Assembly: GCA_905331475.1 (NCBI GenBank)
Contig: CAJNYU010003505.1
Coordinates: 1 to 64,000 of the forward strand
Direction: 5' to 3'
DNA: 64,000 nucleotides
From: Rotaria socialis
Lineage: Eukaryota; Rotifera; Eurotatoria; Philodinida; Philodinidae
Below the pieces are notes generated by a model. It searched no databases, was not told the origin of the DNA, and saw only the letters and a program-made list of their open reading frames with translations. This document shows positions 1 to 9,273 of this stretch, one piece after another; position 1 is the first letter of the stretch, and the number at the start of each line of letters is the position of its first letter. Made by a program: the position numbers and the translations under genes.

Positions 1-2
1 AA

Positions 3-74
3 GAATTTGTAGCAGCCGCCGCTGAAGACATTACTCATTCAAATAACGAGCCGCTGGAAATCTTCAAAAATTGA
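3..74 (+). CDS. Possible C-terminal end of an unknown protein
   Basis: An open frame runs from the window edge to a TGA at 72-74 and reads EFVAAAAEDITHSNNEPLEI then FKN. The stretch is richer in GC and more codon-like than the AT-rich DNA after it, which suggests the last exon of a plus-strand gene lying mostly outside the window. I do not recognise it, and 23 codons are too few to exclude chance. Confidence 0.2.
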   Translation, partial: EFVAAAAEDITHSNNEPLEIFKN

Positions 75-738
75 AAACTGTTGCCCGCCGTCGCCGTTCA
101 ACCCTTCGGCTGACACCTCTAATTGAGAATACGTATGAACTTGTTATTGCATGTAATCACTAGCTCGTCCTTTTAAAATAAAACTCCTGTAAATGATTAA
201 TTAAATTGAAAAATCACTGAAACATAATGAATCGATAATTTTATTAAATCTTATTGAAATATATTCATTGTTTTCTTGCAGTAGAAACTGTATTTACAGA
301 ACAATAGTAGGAATTGATGAAATGTTTTTCTTTTTATCATTATGTCTTAAAAATACGACAGAGTAAGCTACAAGTTAAGTTTAGAGTATTGCTTTCAATA
401 AACATATTTGACAATAATAACCAATAGTAGTCGATGTAATTTACTGTATATGAGATTGGTAGTGTTCTATGTTCCGCACTGAATTGAATTACGTATTGTA
501 ATATTGAGCATATTGTTTCGTTCTAACTGAACTCGATTGAAAAACAGTTGCTTGAATCTAAATTTTTCTGTTATATTTTTAAACGAATTATTTGCCGAAT
601 AAAAACAAAGCATGAAAAAACTATGTTCCCAGTGAGAGATAATGAAGCAAAAAAAGAACTTAATCTGAGTAAGCATGATAAACATATGATTCACAGTGCA
701 AAAAGAAAACTATTCATAGAAAAATCAGTTCGGTAACC
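75..738. other. Intergenic, nothing recognised
   Basis: AT-rich DNA. A lysine-rich open frame at 548-736 (plus) and an overlapping minus frame show no splice context or family resemblance. Confidence 0.5.
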
Positions 739-1020
739 CATGTAAAAAATTTTACCCAAAAAAGTAACTATTAAATACTTTCAATAGTAGGTTTAACGCA
801 GGGTAAAGTACATATAAGTGAACTTTTTAAGTACTTTTCATACTTTTTGACTAAAAAGTACTGACAAGCACTTTTGAAAGCAAGAAAAGTGTGATAAAGT
901 ACTATAGAAAGTGGAAAAATTATCAAAAAGTACTATAAAAAGTGAAATATAGTAAGAAAAATGACTTTATTACTATAAAAAGCGATTAAAAGTGACTTTT
1001 GGTTCACTTTTTTTACATGT
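739..1020. repeat. Putative short inverted-repeat element with GTACTTTT repeats
   Basis: The ends are near-inverted: CATGTAAAAAA at the left and TTTTTTTACATG at about 1010-1020, with partly matching flanking bases inward. The interior is built of degenerate copies of AAAAAGTACTATAAAAAGTG. This looks like a MITE-type element. No clear target-site duplication is visible. The GTACTTTT motif also occurs in the elements near 43.7 kb. Confidence 0.4.
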
Positions 1021-2541
1021 GAACATGAAGATATATTTATCCTAGCTATTAATTATTGAACAGGGTAATCATAGTGTATCGAGAAAAATCTTTGAGGAAA
1101 TCGACTAAGAATGAATGAATCGTTCACTAGATAAAGAAACACATGTGATCTATGGATAATCGGTAAAAGAATCGAATTGGCTTAGTAATTAAGAAAGATT
1201 TTCTCTTACAAATAATACTGAAGAAAAATTATTGATTTTATTCAAACGATTATCATTACATATTTCTCAGTGTTAGATGTGTGGAGCGGTTAAATTGAAC
1301 AAAATGATGATTCATTGAAGGATTTTAGTATTGTAGACATCAACAAAAATAGATACACAGCATACAAAATATTTCAATTATGCATATCGTACTGCTAAAG
1401 AAATATCATTAACTGAAGCAATTTACATTTTTATATGGTTCTCTAGTACTGAACATAATGGGATAAGTGAACATGATTTTTAACAGCTACCAATTTATGA
1501 TATTCAATGGTTCGTCATTGAAAAACGATGCAAATGAGCACCGACGTCGAGTAGTCTATAAAGATGTCCGATATATCTTGAAGGGTTTGGCATACTTAAT
1601 AGTTCGATTATTTAATTCGTGCATCATTATTTTTCACTGATAATTACATGCTGAAAGACAACATCGAAGTGATATATTAATTCACAATGTCAATTAAATT
1701 TTTTTACTATAGGAAGTATAGAATGGGCATTCACAATTTCATTGGTTCACTATCCTTAGCTCAAGTGAGTAACATTTCTTTCGGTTGCTGTAAATGATCT
1801 TTTGATGTCTCTTATGAATGGACTCGGAAGATTGCTTAATACAAACTTACCAAGAGGTAAATGTTCTTTACGGATTTTATACATGTTGCGATGAAGAAAA
1901 TGTGCAGGTTGATCGCGACATCGACTTACCAGAGCAACACTTTCACTTATAAATCAAGAAAAATTGTGAGAGATTAGGTTGACTAGAGAAACATTTGCGT
2001 GACAAAAAAACTCGACTGTTGATGTGCACTGATGTATGAAGTCAACAGACTCAATGTTTCATTCACAAGAAGGAACGATAATGTGATTTTCGTATAACAT
2101 GGCTTTTTATAATCACCAGAAAAATAAATCATGTGCCCCGGTGAAAAAATGTCATTTGAGTTTTTCTGATGCTAAATCACGTACTACTGTACAGATAGTT
2201 TAAATCAATCAGCTTGTTGACTATAACCATCTAAACCTTCACAACATCGAGCACTGAGTAAACTACGTTGAGTATCTAGTGAAATAGTGCGTGCTATGGG
2301 AATTGAGGATTTTATTGACCACTCAATAATAGTGACACGGATATATTAAGGTCGTGGATCAATGGATTGATTAAACTAAATGATCAAATAAAACATTTCT
2401 CATGTTAATTCAAATATATATATAACTGCACACGAATTATTGGATGATGAAATTGTATTGTTTGAACAGCCGATGTTTCACTAGAATAAATTCTCGAAAT
2501 AGCTGTTTAAAACGATACGGAATACGAATCAAAGTTACTTG
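1021..2541. other. Intergenic or decayed DNA, nothing firmly recognised
   Basis: No long open frames. It may contain the decayed 3' part of the gephyrin-like relic that ends near 2542 on the minus strand, but I could not align any piece convincingly. Confidence 0.4.
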
Positions 2542-4407
2542 TTATAAATAATGCCACACTGAGAGTAAATAGTATGTTGTACATTTTAATACCCTCATAA
2601 ACATGATTTTATTACTATCACGAATTTCCCTGTTATCAGTTGAAAGAACGACTACACATAGTTTATCATAAACATGTATTGTTTGTGGTTCAACTGTAGC
2701 AAGTAAACCTAGGTCAGCAAGTCCCAAAGGAACGTTCTTTTGTAAAGCAAATTCACTCATTTGAATATCATCGTCAGTATCTCTATACAGAACCTAATAT
2801 CTTGATTCAATGAACATTCAGAAATAATACGAAAACTTTTCTCCTCTAAACATTGCAGGGATGGGCGAGTCGAGTCAAATTATTTTTAGCAGGCTTTTTT
2901 TCATTTTATTAAATACAAAAGACTTTAACAACAATTTGTCATTCCACAATATCTATAAACAACTATTCCAGATTGAACAAAAAAGGTTAATATTAAAATC
3001 AGCTCTTTTTTTTATACAGTTTCATATTACGAAAAAAAAGCATTTTTTAAAACAATAACTTAATTTAAATCTTACAGAAAAAAGGATTTATTTACACTCA
3101 AATTAATGTCTTATTGCATTTCAAAGATATTAAAATACAGATATTATTTTCTGTAAAACGCGAACGATTCAGTCTCTCATTAGAAGACCACTCCGAGAAA
3201 AGACACGTTCAACTGGTGCAGATTTTTAAGACAGGTATATGAATTTTCTCTTTTGAAAATGAGATCGCTAGTTAACTTTTCTTCTTGGAGAAAGTAATCG
3301 ATTTCTTCTGAAGCTGAACTAGGAGTTAAGTTATCAACTTTTACTTTTTTGTTTGAATCAAATTGTAACGTTGGAAATAACCATTTTTTATTTTCATAGA
3401 TAAACACGTGCATTCTTCAAAACAATCCGAAACAAAACGAGGAGAAAAAATTGCATTCAATACTCTATTAAGACGATCTTTTTCTGAGCATATAAATACA
3501 TAGATATAATTAGAAAAAACCTCTTGGAAATTCTTTCTAATGAAATATATTCGATTAGAACGAACGTTGTGAACACATGCGTGCTTAATTTTATAAATTG
3601 AAATTCTTTTTCAATGAAAAATTAACTTTCTTTTTCGAATAAATGACTCGACTGACTCGAGTCAAACAGTCGAGTCATCGCTACTAAATTCTTGAGTCCG
3701 AGTCGAGTCCAAGTCATTCAAATAATGCGACTCGCCCATCCCTGCAATATTGGCCTTCCATAAGTGATGTATAAGTGATGTACTAGTCTGAATTAAAAGA
3801 GTTTGAATTCACATTTCCTCCTCCAGTATCTGAACATCCACTATTCACATTGTAGACGACTAATCAACTATCTAACATTTGATTAACATATTATTATGTC
3901 ATAGCTACTTCAGCACATCGATTTTGAATCAAATCTAAGCATTCCTTCAACAGAACGAAAGATAACTTGGCTCATGTACGACAGAATAATATTTAATACG
4001 CACTACTACTACTACTGGTCTACATAGAAAAGGCAAAAGGAATTTCACCTCAACAGCGTAACCATATGAGCAATTGCTAATGACTTCACAACCATTGTCT
4101 GTGTTAGGCCAGAGATTTTCTTTGTAATAACTTAACTCGCCACCTAAAGCAGAAATGAGTCTATTAAATAAAAAAAGAGTACAAGCATACATACTTCTCG
4201 TGTCATATCATCGGAATCGATGCCCGTTCCACCAGTTGTCAATATTAAATTCGGCTGTAATTCATCACACAATTTCAACAATGTTTCCTAGAATTTAAAA
4301 AAAAACAGATCAACTTAACATTTAAAAGATAAAAACTACATGCCTTGACATGCGACTCGTCCTGAATGATCTTTTGTTGGACCATCATAACAAGTGGTAC
4401 TCACTGG
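2542..4407 (-). pseudogene. GPHN: Gephyrin-like molybdenum cofactor synthesis gene relic
   Basis: Gephyrin (cinnamon in insects) fuses a MogA-like adenylyltransferase domain to a MoeA-like molybdenum-insertion domain. On the minus strand, about 4340-4407 reads VSTTCYDGPTKDHSG, like the start of the MogA domain. 4195-4287 is an intact-looking exon reading ETLLKLCDELQPNLILTTGG then TGIDSDDMTRE, the molybdopterin-binding motif, and it ends at a GTATGT donor. 3990-4143 is degenerate (FLCRPV matches the family LSRPV). 2570-2790 reads DIQMSEFALQK, DLGLLATV and then VVVLSTDN / REIRDSN, matching MoeA-domain E (STGNE ... KIRDSN). Frames shift between pieces, the family STGNE is altered, and a hAT element sits at 2856-3744. 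I infer a dead gene. A single surviving exon is not proof of function. Confidence 0.7.
2856..3744 (-). mobile_element. hAT-family DNA transposon remnant
   Basis: The terminal inverted repeats are CAGGGATGGGCGAGTCG at 2856 and its complement ending at 3744, the classic hAT form CAGGG-TGGGC. The flanking 8-mers AAACATTG (2848-2855) and CAATATTG (3745-3752) match at 6 of 8 positions, so they look like an aged 8-bp target-site duplication. Inside, on the minus strand, 3180-3413 encodes a transposase-like tail (EEIDYFLQEEK). After a frame shift, about 3100-3175 reads NERLNRSRFTENN then SLKCNKTLI, which resembles the hAT C-terminal dimerisation region. It is non-functional, and it interrupts the gephyrin relic. 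Confidence 0.75.
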
Positions 4408-4479
4408 AATAGATTAAAAAATATTTAGAATCAATTATTCGTTTGATTTAACTAATTTATCTGACAAAATTACTGAAAA

Positions 4480-5910
4480 CATGTAAATATTTAACCATAG
4501 CAGAAATAAGTCAGTTCTTATCAAGCACATATAAATGATCATAGAGTTCTTCTAAACGTGTTTTTCTTTTTCAACCATACAACATGTTCCTCATCAAATG
4601 AGGATGCTAGTAAATTTGTATCTAATTTAGATATATGTTCTTGTTGCATACGTTTTAAATTGTCAACGTCACATCAAAATTCTTCTTTATTCAAACAATT
4701 TGTTTCTTAGGATTCGAAGCGTGATAAAAGTTCACCAATATCTAATTTTATCTAAACATGAAAATAATGATAGAATTAAATTTATTGGAGAGGAAAATAA
4801 ATCATCTCTTTGTTGTTGACCACGTTTAGTTTCTGATTTCCATTCATATTCAGCTGATTCAAGTACTTCAATTCCTTTGTTTGAATCTTGTTCAAGATCT
4901 CGATGACATTGAGTAAATAAAATCTGTTGAACAATTATTTCATTTTGTTTTGCAGAGTCACCATCTACGATTGGTGTTGTATTAGCAGTAATATCACTGA
5001 AATAAAAATCAACAGTAGACGGTGGTGATCGAGGTGCTGTATTTTTATATCTAATAATTAATATTTGACTTTTAGTGTTACTTCGTTGACACGCCGTTTA
5101 TGTTCATCAGTTGATGTTGAATGTAATTGTTGTTCAAGAAGTAAAGTAGACAGAAGAACTTCATGCTGCTGTTTAAGTTCACCATCCGAACGATTATGAC
5201 GTTGTAGTTCAGCACCGCGGTTTGTTGAGAAAAAGTTCGATCTGATAATGATTGATTACGACTCGTTAAAAGATTTTATTCAACCTTTTTGTGTTAATTC
5301 AGATAGTTTCATGTATTTATTTATCAACTATTCAAGATTATATTTAGCATAAATATGATGCCTTAATACATGCATAGATTTGTTAACTTTTAATAATACA
5401 TTTTATGAATTGAATTAATAATTTAATCATAACCATACTGTTTTCCAGCTGACATTGACCGTTCTTATTTAATCCGTGTAAGTTGTTCACCGGTTATACC
5501 AATATGAATTTGTTAGAACATAAAGCATGATGAATACATCGAGAACACAAGTATCGCATCGTCATAAAATTAAAACCCCATCTATTTTTATCTATATCAA
5601 TTGATAGAAAAATACGTCTATATACCAGTCAAATTTATTTTCTTGCCTGCCAATCGTGTTACCGTTGAATTGATAATCCCAGCATGATAACACTGGCATA
5701 GAGTGTGCGATTTAAAACATCGTGAACAACAGAAGCTTGTTAATAGCGAATTTTGTCGTTGTAAATCGACAAATTTTCAAACAACTTTTCTTGATCAGTG
5801 TTTCTAACAGCAGGTGTCCGCCTTTGTGACAAAGTGTCCGAGATCCTTGCGATTTTCGATTGACACTGTATTTTACACTTTGCTTTTCACCATGTACACC
5901 TCCTAATCCC
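4480..5910 (-). pseudogene. Relic of a coiled-coil protein gene, family unknown
   Basis: Minus-strand pieces have coding-like composition but are broken by stops and frame changes. About 5070-5230 reads AELQRHNRSDGELKQQHEVL (Leu/Gln/Glu-rich, coiled-coil-like). About 4805-5040 reads on through HRDLEQDSNKGIEVLESAEY. About 4560-4740 includes KRMQQEHISKLDTNLLASSF. Further upstream, about 5640-5790 reads FCCSRCFKSHTLCQCYHAGI and about 5500-5570 reads RYLCSRCIHHALC, both Cys/His-rich and possibly zinc-binding. Whether the Cys-rich and coiled-coil parts belong to one gene is a guess. Confidence 0.35.
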
Positions 5911-6127
5911 AACTTCTAATTTTTTTGATTAATATTGATATATTCGATATGCTGAAATTTTCTAGTTAATACGTATTTGGATTTATTGGAACGTTTTTCT
6001 GTATTTCAATTTTTGGTACACTTTCATATTCGACAAAACCTTTTAAGCAACCTATGCGAATACCCTTTTCATCACCATTGATCGAGACAAGTATAATTCA
6101 CAGTAATGTAACTAATATATGTGTACA

Positions 6128-6147
6128 GAATATATATATATATATAT
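6128..6147. repeat. TA dinucleotide microsatellite
   Basis: A short run of alternating T and A just before a possible transposon end. Confidence 0.8.
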
Positions 6148-6172
6148 TCCGTGTTTAAAGTAAACTAAGTAG

Positions 6173-6898
6173 TAGGGATGTACCGAGTATTTCTCGGTTT
6201 CTCAGTGATGAAACTCATCATGTCGACATAAAATGCATTTAAGATTTTTCTGAATTGAAGATTTTTCGTAAGAGATACGAATTAATGCTTCGTATCGCAT
6301 TTCGTATACGAATGAAACTCGAATACCGTCCAGTTGTTTTCGTTTACCTCATCTATGAAATATAAGATGAACGAATTGCTCATCATTAAACTCTAGAAGT
6401 TGTATATTTTCGATTTAATCTTATATAGGCACGGAACAGAAGTGTCTCGATTAGGGATAACATTTTAACTTTAATTTAAAGTTTAAGTCATTTTTGTTTC
6501 TCAAGATTTTGTAGACAAATCTTTTTTTCATAAAAGATGAAATCTACTTGAGTTTTTTGTGAAAAATAATCTTCAAAAAGAACTTTAATTAAACGGATAT
6601 CTTCTTTTTGCAAAAGAAAATCTTGTAGAATAGTCTATTTTCACTTAATTTTTTTAAATTTAAAGTACCGCTCTTAGTCTCGATATCTCAAGATATAGGA
6701 GAAGAATATGCGAGTGCGAAATATGTGTCTCAGAACATCGATTCAAATACTTTTAGATTCGACAGGATTTCGTAGATTACAGTGGCGTTTTCAAGATTAG
6801 TAAAAGAAATCTGAATAAGCCGCTTAAAAGTTCGTTTGGCAAAAACACGAATTTCATGAGAGTGAGATATGAATCCCTCTACCAGTAGGATATCCCTA
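6173..6898. repeat. Possible inverted-repeat element
   Basis: The left end TAGGGATGTACCGAGTA is partly mirrored by the complement of the right end (TAGGGATATCCTACTGGTA). No matching target-site duplication is visible and no transposase fragment is recognised. It lies directly upstream of the receptor relic and may have replaced its 5' exons. Confidence 0.35.
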
Positions 6899-7054
6899 AT
6901 ATATTCATGTAAAATATTTTGAAATATTGCTTTGTCTTTACTTGAATTCTAACAATCTACATCTTGGAAACTTTGTGATACTTTGTTTGAATAAACAAAG
7001 TATCATTTTACACTTGATTACGAATATAAAATGTCATTTGACTTTTTGTTTCAG

Positions 7055-8450
7055 ATTTCTATTAGAAACACTGTTCTTGATCGAGAAAAATGCAATTTTT
7101 CATCAGATTCTCTTTGTGTTGGTATTGTTCATACCCAATCGATTTGTCTTTGTGTACCACATAATGATCGAATATCTTTAACTAATTTCACATGTGCCTG
7201 TCAAGATGGATTTTCTGGTAAAAGATGTGAATATGAAGATGTCAAAATTGATATTTCATTTTACGATATATCTATTCCTCAATCTCTTGTGGTTCATTTT
7301 ATCACAGTTCGCGAACACGATTTAGAAAGTCTGAATCCAGTACCGATTCGATCAAGACGCCATTACTTTTTTATGTCATTACCATTTCATCTTATCGTCG
7401 TTCAACTCAATGGCAAATTTTATCTGACTGTGCTTCAACATATTTATACACGGTCAGTAACAATCCCAATAAAAATTGCTCGATCACAATATTATACACA
7501 ATGTCAATTTAGTACGCAACAATTTGGTCTTTCGTTTGGCGCAATTTTAGGCTATCAGATTCGTTCGAATCTACCTATTAGTAGACAATCTATATATGTG
7601 AAAATTAGTGTTATTGTAGCATCGATCATGTTACTGTTTGGTTTGATTTCTGGAATTCTATCGATTTTAACTTTTCAGTCGAAACCATGTCTAAAAGTTG
7701 GTTGCGGCATATATCTGCTTGCATCATCGATTACATCGATCCTGACTATTATTTATTTAAATTTCAAATTATGGTTTCTTATCCTTTCGCAAATGTCAAC
7801 TCTTACGTCGCGATCTTTTCTCACATTCAGTTGTATTTCCATCGATTTTATTCTTCGATTTTTGTTAGGCATCACGGATTGATTTCATGCATGTGAACTG
7901 TTGAACCTCTCGTTACTGTCATTGCTGATGTAAAATTTAATCTGACAAAAAGTAAACCAATGGCTAAATTACTAATCATTGTTATTTCTCTATTTACATG
8001 TGTCTCATTTTTGCATGATCCTATTCATCGTTATCTGATTGATGACGATGAAGAACAACGAACTTGGTGTATGGTTCATTTTACACCAAGTATTGAAATC
8101 TTCAATTCATTCATTAACATCTTTCATTTTATTGTTCCATTTGGGCTTAAACTTATCTCAGCCATGAGCATCATCGGTTCTATTGCAACAAGACGTGCAT
8201 CAGTTAAAAAACAAAACTCGTATATGGAACATATAAAGATGCAATTTCGAAAACATAAACATTTGATTATTAGTTCTAGTTGTTTGGTTATCTTGGGTAT
8301 GCCTCGTTTAATAATTTCTTTCGCATCTGGATGCATGAAATCCGCGCGCGAGCCATTCATTTTCTTGATTGGCTACTTCGTTTCGTTCATGCCGTCGTTG
8401 CTTCGAAAACTTATGAACGAGAATTTAAAACAATAATTAGTCAAAAATGA
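7055..8450 (+). pseudogene. EGF-domain seven-transmembrane receptor, inactivated
   Basis: The reading frame starts after a TTTGTTTCAG acceptor. It opens with an EGF-like module ending CACQDGFSGKRCEYE and an extracellular stretch, followed by hydrophobic segments (ISVIVASIMLLFGLISGIL onward). Lesions: an in-frame TGA at 7880-7882 where relatives I remember have Trp (ITD-W), then a frame change within about 25 bases at the end of TM3, where a DRY-like AVER motif is expected. The frame reopens at about 7935 (ADVKFNLTKSKPMAK) and continues through TM4-TM7 (SFINIFHFIVPFG, ASGCMKSAREPF). A deletion or shift near 8400 removes part of TM7, after which SKTYEREFKTIISQK ends at a TGA. A 5' signal-peptide exon was not found. 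The receptor type is inferred from memory of bdelloid proteins. Confidence 0.65.
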
Positions 8451-9273
8451 AATGCAATTCGACGTCGTTTCAATCACTATTATTAATTTATGATATCAAT
8501 GCTTGTATAGGAGAGACATTTGAGGATATTGACAATAGAATTATTAATGGTTTGCTTTTCAAAATATCGACTAGTCATAATATTTGTCTTTTTATTTTAA
8601 TAAACATATTTGCATGGAACCTATAGTAGATTTAATTTTAAGCTATTGCCGTATACTTGTGGAAAAAAATTGAATATCCTTGTGACAGGAGTCAAATATC
8701 TTTCCAAAAGTGTTTTACTCGTAATATAAATACTATCAGTGCTAGATTAGGAATTAATTTCAAGTCTCATTCACACTCTCTATATAGAACATTTTACACA
8801 TGCTAACCACAATATACGTTGTCTTAGGGGTTGTTTTGAATTTCTGTCATCGATTCATCATTGTTCTCTATTCTGAAAGAATGTGATGCATGTTCTTTGC
8901 TAATATTGTTTTTCTCTTTTGTTTAACGTCGAATAACACCATCAATACATCGATTTAGGTAGGACAAAACTTTCTCATCATTCTTTTTAAATGTTAATAG
9001 TAGTAGAACTAGTGATAAAACACGACTATTGGATTAGGTATTAGATTAATCTTGAGTGTTTTGGCAATATTCTTCATATTGAATCAAGGAAAAGCACCTA
9101 CGCGATAACATGTCTATAAAGAATGAATAATAAGGATCCATTTTCTATATCAAAAGTTCTGCAGATTAAGCTATTACGTCATTTAAAATATAGAATCAGC
9201 AGCTGTCTGAGTCTGACTGCATAAGAATTTAACAATAACAGTTCACAATATAAACGTTCCGTTGATTGGATTT
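8451..9273. other. Intergenic, nothing recognised
   Basis: AT-rich sequence between the receptor relic and the SLC13 gene. No open frame or repeat stands out. Confidence 0.5.
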
